DNA from: Stichopus chloronotus
Taxonomy: Eukaryota > Echinodermata > Holothuroidea > Aspidochirotida > Stichopodidae
DNA length: 64,000 bases
Reading direction: 5' to 3'
Assembly (NCBI GenBank): GCA_021234535.1
Contig: CM037838.1
Location: 27,691,969 to 27,755,968 of the forward strand
The position numbers and the translations under genes were made by a program. This document shows, in pieces, positions 1-12,600 of the stretch (positions are counted from its first letter, which is position 1; each line of letters opens with the position of its first letter). Under the pieces are notes generated by a model. That model did no database searches, was not told the DNA's origin, and was given only the letters and a program-made list of their open reading frames with translations.

Positions 1-3000
1 GGTTGCCTAGATATCAGACAAAGGTTTTTCAATGCCCTTTAGTTCAATAATCCCCAATTAAAGGATTAAATCTCTACTCTGAGGTCAATCTAATTGGATT
101 AGCATAAATTTAAGTTTTAGACGGATCTCCATCTTATAACACCTCCCTGGTGCAACATTGGAGAGGGGCGCGGGGTTTCATGTTATCCTCTGTAAGATTT
201 GTAATACACTCACAAAGTATGGCTGTTGTCTAATTATTGCCACTAACTTAACAAGTTCCACATAGTTATTACCGTGATATGAAGAAATGGGTGTTAAATA
301 AGTGACCCGTTGGAGGGCTTTGTGGTTTTGGGACTATAGGGTTTTGTGAAACTTTGAGAGCATCGAGGTTTATAAGTTTATTATAAAGGGATGAATATAC
401 CCATTGGTTATTGGAGTTGTCTAATATACCATACATCCTGTACTAAGATATATAGTTCCACATTACCCAAACTTTCGAATCACAATTGCTTTATTTATTG
501 TACTGTTCATTGTGTTTGCACGCTGTAAATTTACATTTAATGGGGTTTACAAGAGCACATTATATGCTTTAAACGAAATAAAAGGTGACTACTATAAATG
601 GAATGTTTTGGAAATGACATCATGCAGTTCGAGACGTACGCGATGCCCATTGGTTGATATAGCATTTAGGAACATTTGCATGGAAACAGTCAGTATAACC
701 CACCTTTTAGTAACTTGAAAACCTTGTAAAAAAAAAATTAAATTTGTTCTTTTATTGTTTTTATGAGGGCCTCATGTAAGATCAGCCTAGGCTATATGAG
801 TCACCCTCTTTAAATAAAGTTGAATAAATAAATAAAAAGAAAACAAAAATGGTATGTTAATTTGGTATAGGCTATTTACCCCTTTTCACTATATCCATTC
901 AATTGTACTTCGTATGGTTACTGACGGTTGTTCGTGGAAGATACGGTACGATATTGGTTTAGATCTGTCTTTTGTATACTGTGCTGCAATTTTTTTTCTT
1001 TTTTTTTTTTCTTTCAGTAGGGCCTGTGTGTGTGAAAAGAACTGCATAGGCCTACATGTACTTATGTCTTAGTGGCAAGCTAAAGGTGGCTTTGAGTCCT
1101 CACTGGCCGTGGTATGATTGACTGCAGTGGAAGGTCCTTTAGCTGAGTTCAGTGTCAACTGCCTGCGTCAAAACTAAGCCCCAGGAGAAAAAAAAGGGAC
1201 CATTTTCGAGTAAATCAGATCGATATAACAACACCAATGAGATTGCGCGTCACATATATCTCGGCTTCCACGGAAAAAAAAGAAATGAAAAAAGAAATGT
1301 TTGCATTTTGTACGTGATCATCTACTCATTGACATAGGACAAACAGCTTTATTCTAAGAGGTTTACTTTCTTATACCCATTACTTCAGAAGCAAACATCT
1401 GACTGGAGTGAATTCAACAAGTTTTAGACTAGAGCTCTATCTTTTATTTACATTCTGGTCATTGTGGCTAGGTAGGTATTACTGTACCTTCCTTTTTCTC
1501 ACAAGCATGCTGACGGAAGTGGAAGCTGTAAGCAATTGCAAACGTTCCTGTTCTCTTGAGCACCATACCTATACCTGAGAAATACTCATACATGTAACAA
1601 CAGGTTGGACAATAGTTACAAATCTGTGAAGTCGAAATACTTCAAATTAAGCGGTGAATTACTTTGATCTTCTCCATGAGTTTGACAGTGAACAGCCAGT
1701 ACTGAAAAACTTCTCCCTAGTAACAGCAGCAACAAATAACTGAATTTCTATCAGTGAGAAACTTATTTCTTGAAAAGAAGGCTACTACCCTTCCTAATTT
1801 TGAATAATCTATCATTCTATGTCCACAACCATTGGTTTTAAAAATATGATTGTTTTCCCTGAGACAAACACCTTATTTCACTTTAACACCTACGTTCGAT
1901 TGACGCAGTGCATTGCATAAAATGCAGTATTTTGTCTGAGTTGTGAAGGGTTTAGTTTGGAGTACGTGCTTTCACACGTTTCTGTATTAGAACAAGGTTC
2001 TGAATTTGTTTAAAATTTTTATGTTTAGTCATAGCCTACTTGTCGGGAAAAAGTAGTCTGTATGCCGGGGGGTGATCAACCTGCGACCCACTCCCTGACG
2101 AAAGGCGGCTCTTGAGGGGGCATTATGCGTTGCCTCCATCATCACATTTAGAACAGAAATAAAGAAACAGAGTAAGAAAATTAAAGGGTGAAGAGTCATG
2201 AAAATCATTCATTTAAAACCTTGTCATAAGTATGTGTTGGAAAACGTTTGCATCTCTTCATACTACTAGAGGGCCACTTTAAAGAGAAGATAATTGAGGG
2301 TGGACTTGCAAAGTGCCGTCCGCCATGGAAATTTAAGATGGTAATGTTGGTCACTTTATTGAACAAGGTCCCAAGGGCACTGTGGATCTTTGCGTAGATG
2401 TAATGTAAATTATGAAGGAAAAGAAGCATTTTGCATGATTCTGTACAATGGCCCATCATGGCCCATTTCAAACCATGAACCCTCATATCCTGAACACCCC
2501 TCTGTCACCTTAGTACTAATGTGACAGATCTTCCACTTTTGTGACATAAATCTGTAGAAGAAGAAACATTTCATGATTTTATAAAATGGCTTACTTTGGA
2601 CATTGGACCCCAAACATGGCAAACATCCACAGGGAACCACTTTCATAGCCTAGTACCAACGTGATAAACCATCGACAACGTTACACGCAATCTGTAAGAG
2701 AAGAAGTATTTTGCATGATTTCCATGCGGGTCACTTTATTCAAAAAGGTTGTCCCCCTGCTAAATACGATATGTTCATTCACTTCTTAGGGTCTATGAGA
2801 AAACATTTTTTTTAATTAAGAAAAGGTCAGAGAAGGTAAGTGGTACATGCCAGTAAGTAGACACATAGCAGTGAATGAGACCCTTCCAAGAAGCAGGAGG
2901 AATCCTAATTAAATGCTGTGAGTATATTTTCGTAATGCATCCATCCATCTGGATATTGGTCCAAGAATAACTTTGTCATGGAGTTGAACTGAACTCAGTG

Positions 3001-3036
3001 CTTTGCTGACGACTTGCATAGTAAAGGCCTAGCTGT
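1..3036. other. AT-rich intergenic sequence, no supported gene
   Basis: No exon with recognisable homology. 1,729-1,893 resembles 36,826-36,984 (the right half of a MITE-like element), so at least one diverged repeat copy lies here. Three diverged copies of a roughly 140-bp unit lie at about 2,390-2,760, listed separately. Confidence 0.6.
2390..2760. repeat. Three diverged tandem copies of a ~140-bp unit
   Basis: The landmark AGAAGNATTTTGCATGATT recurs near 2,422, 2,559 and 2,703, and GTCACTTTATT near 2,349 and 2,728. The copies are clearly related but diverged, so this is an old local amplification. Confidence 0.5.
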
Positions 3037-3606
3037 CAGTGGCTTCCTTTTAAAAATTTATTCAAAGTGGCGGTGGACCTTGAAAGACGGCAACTCTACT
3101 AACGTTATGCTGCATACCGTTCGATGCCATTGCATATATACAAAACATATCGTGACCTCAGCAAAGCAGTAAAATAATATAGTCTGCCTACCCAAGCACA
3201 TCTTCAAGATAGCTTCGTTCACTAGTTTGATATTGTGGTAAATATGCCAAGAATTGTCCACGTGTTTCATACAACGATCATATATATTATGTTAGTCAGT
3301 AATACTGCAGATTTCTGGCTTATCTACACTCGTTCGAACTGTCGTTTAATTAGAAAGCAACTATTAACTTACAGTGGCTTCCTTTTAAAAATTTATTCAA
3401 AGTGGCGGTGGACCTACCCAAGCACATCTTCAAGATAGCTTCGTTCACTAGTTTGATATTGTGGTAAATATGCCAAGAATTGTCCACGTGTTTCATACAA
3501 CGATCATATATATTATGTTAGTCAGTAATACTGCAGATTTCTGGCTTATCTACACTCGTTCGAACTGTCGTTTAATTAGAAAGCAACTATTAACTTACAG
3601 TGGCTT
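3037..3606. repeat. Recent direct duplication, ~335 bp, second copy with internal deletion
   Basis: 3,037-3,080 recurs at 3,372-3,415, and 3,190-3,371 recurs at 3,416-3,597, essentially without differences by eye. The second copy lacks about 109 bp (3,081-3,189). A CAGTGGCTT stub at 3,598-3,606 starts a third unit. Confidence 0.85.
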
Positions 3607-3911
3607 ATAAACGACATGGAGTGAAAAATCTTTTCGCCACTCTTTTAAACATTTTTCAGTAGGTGGACCCTCATGATAAATTTCATATTTTAGGTCTGTC
3701 GTTGACATATTGACTTGTCTCTAGCAGTGACTCACGTCTCTAGATGAATGTTACTAAAAGTATAGTGTTAACAATGTCAATTCCGTTTGGTGTCCAGTGA
3801 GAAGTGTAACCTAAAGTGTTTATGCTCTTATGAAAACGTGTGTGTAAGTATATGTACGATGAGGTCTGTATAGGCCTACTACACTATCAACAATTTTGGA
3901 TACCTGCTTCG

Positions 3912-4004
3912 ACACACATAGGACAGGAATTTTGTCCTTGTGTACACTCGGCATATGTCGCGGGCTCATGTTTCGACGTGCATAGCAAACATGTGTCCGC
4001 GACA
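3912..4004. repeat. Two adjacent inverted repeats (hairpin-capable)
   Basis: Hairpin 1: ACACATAGGACA (3,914-3,925) pairs with TGTCCTTGTGT (3,933-3,943) with one bulge. Hairpin 2: TGTCGCGG plus CATGTTT (3,956-3,973) pairs with AAACATG plus CCGCGACA (3,987-4,004) around a 13-nt loop, with a three-base internal mismatch. Hairpin 2 ends eight bases before the ATG at 4,013. Confidence 0.6.
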
Positions 4005-4012
4005 CGTTAAAA

Positions 4013-4129
4013 ATGGGCGAGAAAGCAGGATTTTGGAAGAAAATGGAGGATTCAATGTGGACAAGTTTTATTTTGGGAGCCGCTGCAATAATATTGGCAG
4101 TTGTTGCAGAGAGGAGAAAGAAACGGTGA
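4013..4129 (+). CDS. Unrecognised small single-pass membrane ORF (38 aa), candidate
   Basis: The ATG has a strong context (A at -3, G at +4). The product starts MGEKAGFWKKMEDS, then has a hydrophobic stretch (FILGAAAIILAVVA) and a basic C-terminus (ERRKKR), the layout of a signal-anchor microprotein. The stop is at 4,127. After a second in-frame stop (4,142-4,144) the same frame reopens at ATG 4,166 for 46 codons (to 4,306, ending PPWNEEEV) with a non-random look. A different frame is open from 3,940 to 4,245. It could be a real microprotein, the first exon of a membrane protein, or a decayed retrocopy with stops. I do not recognise the family. Confidence 0.3.
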   Translation: MGEKAGFWKKMEDSMWTSFILGAAAIILAVVAERRKKR

Positions 4130-4165
4130 AACTGCAGAGGCTAGTGGACAGAGTTCTGGATCACT

Positions 4166-4306
4166 ATGAGAGAGCAACAGTGGACTTACCTCCTGGGGAA
4201 GGGGAAGGCCTACAAGTTGAGGGGTGTTGCCCTACCAAGGTTTAAACCAGGATTTCAAATCAGTCAGTCCACAGATAGGCCTCCGTGGAATGAGGAGGAA
4301 GTATAA
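4166..4306 (+). CDS. Unrecognised 46-aa ORF downstream of the membrane microprotein ORF
   Basis: Same frame as the ORF at 4,013, separated from it by a TGA and a TAG. Encodes a basic-then-acidic peptide beginning MREQQWTYLLGKGKAYKLRG and ending in Glu residues. It may be the rest of a broken gene. No family recognised; low certainty. Confidence 0.18.
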   Translation: MREQQWTYLLGKGKAYKLRGVALPRFKPGFQISQSTDRPPWNEEEV

Positions 4307-7180
4307 GGGGATTGGGTACTCCCTCCTCTTTGCCTAAAAAGGATCATGACTGCCCTCCTTATTTGAACAATCGTGATGCAGAATTGACTTTCCCGGTTGT
4401 TCCAAGTTGCATGTACCCAGCCTTGAAATAGAGACCCCACTTTTTCATTGGTCGATAATGACCCATTTCTGAGCTTGAAAATTAAAACTGCTCCTATAGC
4501 CGCAATATTCGTATACTGCGTATCAGCAACACACACATGTATGGGCCAATCGAAACGTCGAATCCATGAATTCCGCACCTCAATTCAATTGCGTTGTTAA
4601 CCTGTTTCGTCTTAGATTTCGATTTCGTAAAAAGACCATAAAAATCATGAAAAGACCTGGATTAGGGAAAATGGAGGGCAAACAAAAGCTGTTGGGGAAG
4701 GAATTTCGCGTATTGCGCAAAATCGACTTTAGCAAGTGTGGTCACTCTAAGGGCCCTTCTTGCTTAAGTTGAACTCATTCTTAAGAGGAATTGTTTTGAG
4801 TTTAGTAAACAGTTTTATCGTGTAAGGATTGGCTGCGACATGACCAAGCCAAACCTCACCACAACTCTTATATGTTTACAGGGGAATGGGTACTGTATTT
4901 TTTTTCTTTGGCATTATTGGAAACTGTTTGATACGATTTCCGAAAGTGGGGTGAAGTGCTATTTTTTTTAGGAGTTGTAAATTAAGTAGTCCTCACGAAA
5001 ATCGACCTAAGCATGAACTGTATTGTTTTCTTCCGCGCGTTCATTTTAATTTCTGGGAGGAAAGGAGGAACAAGAACATCACAAAAAGATCTCAAATTCT
5101 TTTTTGCGCTTCGCCTATAGTCGCGTGCTGTGTAATCCCCCAAGGAAAACCATATTTTCCCCTACAATACTGTCCCAAAGTCATGGCTCCATAGTTGCAC
5201 ACTTGCAATATGCAGTGTCTCACCGAAGAAAAGAAAAGGGGGAAAAATCATATTGCCCTACAGAAACCGAAAAACAAAATTTGCTCATTGTGTAGTACAG
5301 ATAGGACAGAAGCCGGCAGAGTGGGTCCTAACAACCAGCCTACTGTCACATTACAACACATGAGGGACGTAGAAGTAAGTTTTACTGCTCTAAAATACCG
5401 ACGTCTCTTTAATCTAAATAGTTCGTGTAAACATGTTTCAGTATAGTTCATGTTCATGTTCTACTCTAATAAATTCAATCAGGTTCTGTGTCGCTTCAAC
5501 GCCTTCTCTCAATGTTCACTTCCGATTGAATGTCCCATAGACAGGAACTATCAAAAATACGATATTTCCAGATCAGAATTTTTGGACATCTATAATATTC
5601 TTCATACTTATAGATGCAATGTAGAACTAGGCTTTTTCGGTATTTTTGGTTTGAAAAAGAGAGGTGTTACTTTTTCTGGTCACGAATATGATGTTACTTG
5701 TGGTCATCAAGGTTGGAAGTCTCGCAATCATGTAAATTGTATTTCCCGGAGAGTGGAAAAGTCCTGACTTATTTGTTGTCTGACACTAACACAATGATAA
5801 GTAGATAAATATTATTATTCGTAGGTCGATTGTCATGCGAGGTCACCAGAGGTCAGAATTTATGAACACTGTTCATAAGATACATCTACTTTTGAAGAAC
5901 TTATAGTGAATCTCATATCCTTTTTACTGTATTTTCTGATGCCGAGAAAACAACTTAAGTGTAGAACAATATCAATACATGTGTACCTATCTTATCGTTT
6001 GGGGGGAAAAAAACATATGCGAGTAAAAGAGAGAGTTTTGCTGTCAAAAGATGGGCATAAATATTGCAAATTCTTGTACCAACTATGGGTAAATGTTTCG
6101 TTTACGTCAATATGAATTTAAATGTTATATCACTCACGAAACTTGTCTTGCCCTTTGTATTATGTAAACACCAAAGAGCGTTTGCCAATTGAGTAGCACG
6201 CCATGTAGCATGCACAAGCTCATAAAAGTTGGAATAGTACGCGTTGACCAGCTCCACGGGCTTTGACAAATGATGGACCTGGTCAGTAGGCCTATGTGTG
6301 AATCTCTCGAAGGCCGAGTTACCTATAATCAAGACCAAATGATTATAACTTGTCAGTAGCGGTTACGGTGATGTTTCAGGCACTTGGTGTCCGAAAATAG
6401 TACGAAGAGGAAATTTGGTGATGAGTCAAATTTTTAATATTGTATCAAAAGGGACGTCACGCTGCCTGACATATCTACACTGTATACTGAAGTTGGGACG
6501 GACTGATACTTCCATAGAATTCAATGTACGTGGATATTCAGATATTGTAGTTGCCATGATGACTAATTAGCTGCGTGGTTTGGAAGTTCGTTGCATGATA
6601 CTGTTGGTATCCGTTTATATGGTGGTGGTTGTACTTCGCGACCAGCTAGTTCATCCATTGGTTATTCACATCATACATTACGTATATAAATGAAGTAAGG
6701 TTATGCCTTGACCAATGAAAGTTACTTAAACCAGTTTTAACTAGACCATACATACAAAATAGTTAGCTTGGGATTCCCCCTTCCCTCTCCCTCCACATAA
6801 TTCATCGTCACATGTACCTATAGAATATCCAGCAGTACATGCACTATCTGCATTGTATGCCAGTCTTTATACTTTAGAAGTGATTGTTCCGCTATGAGTG
6901 CCCGATACAAATGAATTTATGTAGCATGAGGCACAGTGCCTGTTTGCCCAATTTCATTGCTGTTGCGAGTGATTGGCATATATGCAATTACGTCGACAGA
7001 TAAAACACGCAAAATGCGTTTATTTGTACTACATGCAATGGGTGCATGGTATGACCGTCCCTGTTGGCAGTAGGTGGTTATGGGAAAGATTTATTCTTCT
7101 TCATGAGTCATAAATGGACAAATTTCGAATAGGAACTGCCGGAAAGTTTTAATTGAGTGGAGATCTAGTTGGTGGGGGAG
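4307..7180. other. Non-coding, AT-rich, no supported gene
   Basis: Nothing with recognisable homology. A single diverged copy of the satellite-like DR4 motif (AGGTCACCAGAGGTCA) is present near 5,839-5,855; the same motif is amplified at 40,829-41,690. Confidence 0.5.
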
Positions 7181-7183
7181 GGG

Positions 7184-7300
7184 GTGTTAGAGTGTCCGTC
7201 TTGTAATCTATGTATGTCCCTGGATCAAATCCCTGAGGCTGTGGAATCACTTTAAAAACTTTTCAGGGAACTTCCTTTCGCTTGTTCAGTCAGGAAGTTG
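7184..7300 (+). mobile_element. tRNA-derived SINE (plus strand), family shared with ~27.8 kb
   Basis: An A-box-like segment at 7,184-7,198, GTCTTGTAATC at 7,198-7,208 and a B-box-like GGATCAAATCC at 7,222-7,232. The same arrangement (GTCTTGCAATC, then GGATTAAATCC after GTCCCT) occurs on the minus strand at 27,793-27,849, so these are two copies of one family. The 3' boundary is uncertain. Confidence 0.55.
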
Positions 7301-7439
7301 TCAGGTCCAGTAAAGCTGCTCATAACTGCAGTGGAGGCAACAAGTCAGACTTTACATGGGCCGTGGTGGGAAATGGATGGCAAAAGAAACGGTTGGGGTC
7401 GTCAGATTTCTCCCAGAGCACGAGCTTAGTGAATTTCAG

Positions 7440-8040
7440 GGTCCCGTCTAAGGACCCGGCCCTTGTAGGTTCCAGGGACAGAGCCCCAGTGGCGGTCCAG
7501 GGGACGAAGAACCGGAAACTCTGAGGTTTTAGGGTCTGTCTGAGTGTAAAATTAAACCTCGGGATACGCCAGACCAACGTATGTTTTTTTTTCAAAGTGG
7601 ATCATTAAACACAAAGATTCCAAAAGACTATTCCGCCAAGTTGACAAGATAAAAACATATGACTTGGGATCCAACGGCAAACCTCCTGGTGGGGGTCCAG
7701 GTAACAAACCCCCCCCCCGTCGGGAGCTCTGGGGTGTTTAAGCATATCTACTTCATTCTCCCTTACCTGTCTCAAAACAACAGATGCACTCCTTCGGATA
7801 TCTCTGGGTGTAAAAGTGAGTCTCATGGTATATAGGTATTCTTCAAATATGAAAACTGTGGTGGGGTCCAGCGGCAAGGCCTGTTGGGGCGTAAAAGGGG
7901 CGTAAAAGGGGCGTAAAAGGGGCGTAAAAGGGGCGAAAGCCGTGGAAACTTCCAGGTTTCAGCATATCTCCACGTAAAAATGAAGTCTCACGGACCTCCT
8001 AAAACAGGAAGATAAATGCAAAATTATGAACATATCAGGC
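7440..8040. repeat. Three diverged copies of a ~215-bp unit
   Basis: Landmarks of the type AAACTTCCAGGTTTCAGCATATCTCCA recur in diverged form near 7,515, 7,725 and 7,945, and GGTGGGGGTCCAG-like segments near 7,689 and 7,861. No coding signal is supported; the open frames over it are repeat-derived. Confidence 0.4.
7886..7939 (+). repeat. 11-bp minisatellite GGGGCGTAAAA, four perfect units
   Basis: Four exact units (7,886-7,929) and a degenerate fifth. Identical units indicate a recent slippage-type expansion inside the older 215-bp repeat. Confidence 0.9.
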
Positions 8041-9150
8041 AGGTCACTTCATCTGAGCGAGGGAGGGGGGGGGGGGCTGGGGAGGTGAGTTGTTTAACTG
8101 GAACTTAGGCGATTTCAAATTTGGGTTCCTGTTATCCGATTCATGGCATAGTCCGTCTAGTCGATACAGTTGTTTGGCTGTTGAACTGTAAGCAAGCCAT
8201 CCACCCCAAACATGTACACTGTAAGGTACACGCTTGGACGGTGACTGTCAAATGGCGGTCTCGGGGCCAGGATTGGGTATGCTTTGCAACTGAGTCCTTG
8301 TTAACAACGGAACTGGTCAACGTGGTGTAGGGTTGTTGATAGACCGAATGCGGCTCCAATGATCCTGAAACCTACTTAACTAAATCATTCAAATTTCCCC
8401 CTCAGTAATCGCGGTCTCAGTCTTCTGTGATGAGAACATTATCCCTGTGACAATTTTGATTTGTTTTTTTTTAAGAAATGAAGTCACGACTGTCGGCGGT
8501 AAAATTACAAACGTACATTGTTTTAACCATTTAATAACCGATGCATGGTATTTACTTAAACGCATTCAAGTATCTCATTTTGCCTCGATATCTGTTTGTA
8601 GTAAAGTAAAAGAATTGAAACTGAAAATTGAATAGATGAATATCTTTCTATACCTTTCTCGGTTTCTTTGTTGTCATTCGGTATTGAAGAGGCTAAGTTC
8701 CACCTGAACGGATAACAGTCCAGTTTTCTATAGTAAAAGTAACCATAGAGTTCAAGGCCACTACTGTAATTATTACTATCATGCTACGGGGTTACACATA
8801 CAGTATATCCATATACCAAGTCCCGCAAATACAGCTGTAGGCGTTTATAAAAACTTACAACTGTGACTGCACAATCACACACCAACTAAGCACCGACTTA
8901 TCCCTTCAGTACTTTTACGTGGCTGTATGTTCGTTTTAAGCGCACCGTGTACTTAGATGTTCTGTAGTTTCGGTTTTACACGCACTAGTTTTATTTTTGA
9001 CCGTTCAAAATCAAATAAAAAATCCTGACAAGCTGTAATGGTGTTGTGATAACCTATACACACCTTTATCACTGCATATCACAAACTTTTTCCGTCTAAT
9101 CAAAAGCATCGTGCACTTCCGGTTTTTTGTTTTTGCATGCGTCACAACGT

Positions 9151-9160
9151 GGGCGGGGCT
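9151..9160 (+). promoter_or_regulatory. GC box upstream of the SLC6 first exon
   Basis: A GGGCGGGGC core (Sp/KLF-type GC box) lies about 340 bp upstream of the start codon, in locally CpG-containing sequence (9,130-9,240) that differs from the AT-rich surroundings. A CRE-like TGCGTCA core lies about 15 bp upstream of it. No TATA box is obvious. The position fits a TATA-less promoter, but the transcription start cannot be fixed from sequence alone. Confidence 0.35.
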
Positions 9161-9493
9161 TAATTACTACTGTACAGTCATGAACTCTCAGATCTGTTTA
9201 CTAACAATCCGGCCGGCATGCCCGCCAAATAGCAGCGAGACACAGTGAGATCAAGATCATAACAAAACAGTTCGCAAGACTAGATAGACGTCGATCTTTA
9301 CTTCTTTACTTCCAAACTGGAATTGAAAATTTTTGCTTTGTTTCGCAACAGATAAGCTGACTGCAATCTTTGATATATTGCAAAACGTATTGGGTTTGAT
9401 CAGAGAAAAGAATACTTTAGAAAGGGCACTTCCAAAGTGTCAGTGTATGTTAGTGTATCCACGAAGTGTGTAAGCAAAATATTGTGTGCAGCG

Positions 9494-9625
9494 ATGAGCA
9501 GTGCAAAGTTTGAGAAAGTTCCTACGAATGATGAAAGCAACGGAAAGGAAAACGTTCCAGTCGTCAATATTTATAAAAACCCAGCTTTTGACAGCGGCGC
9601 CGGTGCTTTGAAACCTCCCAAAGAT
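9494..9625 (+). CDS. SLC6 transporter exon 1 (start codon, cytosolic N-tail)
   Basis: Residues 1-44. The frame is open upstream to 9437 but holds no earlier ATG, so the ATG at 9494 (G at -3) is the first usable start. It encodes a hydrophilic cytosolic tail with an NPAF motif. The donor GTGAGT follows in phase 0. Intron 1 is 4.66 kb, the largest of the gene. Confidence 0.85.
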
Positions 9626-12600
9626 GTGAGTTATATTGTTTAATTTTATCCAGGCCTATCGACTTTTCCGATAGATGAAATTCAGAATTTTCTGTCTCTA
9701 CTTTCTATCATTGTTTCTTTTCTCTTTTTTTTTTTTTTCATTTTTTCACTTTTCTTTTAATTGAGAAACGTATCGTAGAATTGTGAAATATTTGCAGATT
9801 AGTCATTTCGTACACATTGTGGTACAGCTATATTCAAATACACCGTACTAGACTTACGTATAAACAGTCATCACACGATAGTGTTCCCATCTTTCTTCAT
9901 AGAATTCGCCAACTTGACAGATTAGTTCGTTCAATTTTTAACGTAATTCAATGTTGGTTACATTCTTACGATGGTTCAGGGCTCTGTTTTATCATCGTGT
10001 GATTTCACATTCAGATTCTAGTAGCACAAAGGCCTATTTCCGAATGTCGTAGAACATTTTTGTTTTCTTTTTTGCCGGTATATAGTCAATGTGTACGTGC
10101 ACTATTTATACAGCCGTGTGTATTCACAATGGATACTTTAACAGATAAAATAACTATTCTCGATTTGCTGATTTCTTAATATATTTATATCTACGTTGAA
10201 CAATTTTACATTGTTAGTAGTACTTTCATATTTTTCACATGGAGTTCCTTAGTACAGAAATCCCAGTCGAAATTCGAATAGAGTTGATTATAAGCTAGAT
10301 TCAAAGCGTTCTTTTTTCTGTCTGCATAGCTACCTAGCATTGTGGCTTTCAAACGTGTCCTAAGATTCTACAGTTTGCGTACGTCTGTGCAGAGACTGTG
10401 TAACTATAATTTATCGGCCATGTGGTATGTGACGAATGTATGACGCATAATGCCTTGTGATCTCCTCGATGCGGTTTCAGTTTCCTTGAATGAAATTCCA
10501 AGCAGTTCAATGTAGGCTGTTCATTGGTCAAATTCTACTCCTAATTAATATTCAGTTTGGCAACACGCTGACTGTAAATAATTGCAACATTGAACCGTTG
10601 CCAACCAAGTTCTGCCCACGACTCGTACGAAAGATGGCATGACTTCAAGGAAGAGTGATGTCTATTTTCAACGAGTTACTTCTGCAGGTATTAATAACTT
10701 CGAACAACTTTCACGGATTCGTCACAAGGAAGTGACAAACGTAATGTCCGAGAGAGTTTTGATCCATGTGTCAAAACAAAAAAAAAAGGTGAAAGGGGAA
10801 ATCCTAATCAAAGAATAGTAACAGAAAGAAAGGTTGCATATCGAAACTCGCTTTACGATGTAAGATCATTGAGATCTCTTGATGTAAGAGAGCCTTATTG
10901 CAATATTTGTTTACACATTGTTTTAATTACGAGTTTCTGCTGTATATAGCCCAATAAATAATGCATGCAAGATCTCAATATGTGTACGCTTTGTTGAGAC
11001 ACTACGTGTCTACATTTTAATGTTGTTGTCACGATCAAGTGGTCACTCCGTCATACGTCACATGACATGCAAAGCCTAGGCTTAAAATTGCACAACTTCA
11101 AAGCATTTGCTGACGTTCCAGTTTTCCTTAAAGTCCCTACCAATCCGCATTTTTTCTCCTTATTTTACTGTAATATTTAAAAAAAAAAAAAAAACATCGC
11201 CTTAGTGTTCGGGAACACAATCGATGGTGTAAGCTACTAACAGGGGCATAGAATAATGGCAATTAAAAAAATAGTCTACTTGTCTTGTGTGTGCATTGTT
11301 TGCTCAGTTTTCAATGTAAAACTGCGGAATACTGATTGCTAAATATGAAAGTTGATTTGTCATCTGATAAGGTCGGTCGTTAACTTTAGAATCGAAAGAA
11401 TCGTACTAATCACAGGGTGTGGCTGCAAACTCGATGCCTGCCGCGATTCAGTCACTCAGTTCCATTGCATATGTCCGCTGAAACGTTTGATCCTTGCAGA
11501 ATTGTCAATGAATTTTCATTAGAAGAGTCAATTCCTGCATGATAAAATGTGATGTGAGTATTGACCTTGACATAGGCCAACTGCTAGAATTGATCGAGCA
11601 GCAGGATTTGTCCCTTCAAAGGGCATGAACATGTATAGCATCCGCATGTGAAGATTGGCTGACTAAACATCGCGCTAATCCCACATCGTAACTATAGTAT
11701 AGATGCTGTGTTTTGTAACTAAGCAACCGATTGCGCAGTATGTGACGCGTTAACATATTTTATACCCTTGAGGATAACGTCTCTCGAATCCATCGTTGGC
11801 TGATCGAGAAAGATATCTCGGCTGTCTGAAATGACAGTTTTCCAAACGAAGTTTTAAGGGGGAAAATGTAAATCGATTTCTGAAGAATCCTCTTTGGTGC
11901 CTCAAAGTATACTGGTCACATGGTTTGAGACAACAAAACGTGGGGGCAGATATATACGTTGCAAACCCAGCAGACGAGTTTTCTAAGCTCTGCTTATTTC
12001 GGTTAGCGAGCTCTAAACTGATCATGACGTCAGTTTCTCATTAAAATTCGGAGCTGGGAAGGACATGACTTTGAAAATGTACTACGAAGAAGCTTTTCTG
12101 GCGAGAAGCCAAGAATGGCTGTGACGGCGGCACTTGCACAATTTTCCCCCCTCAAGACCCCTTACAATTTTCGTTTTGTTCGCTATGTGGGTGTTATTTT
12201 GCAGGCAAGACCTTACCGGCGAGGTTATGTCGAAAAATTTGTCATGTAAAATAGATTTATTGCGTTGGATTTTCGCTTTCAGACTAGCTTAAATGTTCAA
12301 GTGCATCAAAAAGCCTAGTTTGCCCAACAATTGCCGTGCATACATCTTTGCCCGATCAGTGAAAACTTTGTCAGGTACTAGCTAGCTCAGTCCTACAGGC
12401 ACACTGCACAAGTCTATGTGATTTTCAGTGCTGGAGAGTTTGAATTTTCCACAATTTGGCACAGTATTTATGTTTGAAAAGGGGTAAATTTCTCTGAGTA
12501 TCATCATTTCGCCTTCAACTATACAAATTTCCCAGGAGTAAGGAGCCTTATCCCAGCTTCCCAACATTTTCCACATTTTCCACTCACGCCTTTTTGTGTG

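Noticed and set aside
4264..4578. 104-codon open frame on the minus strand
   Set aside because: No homology and overlaps the end of a plus-strand frame; no promoter or splice context.
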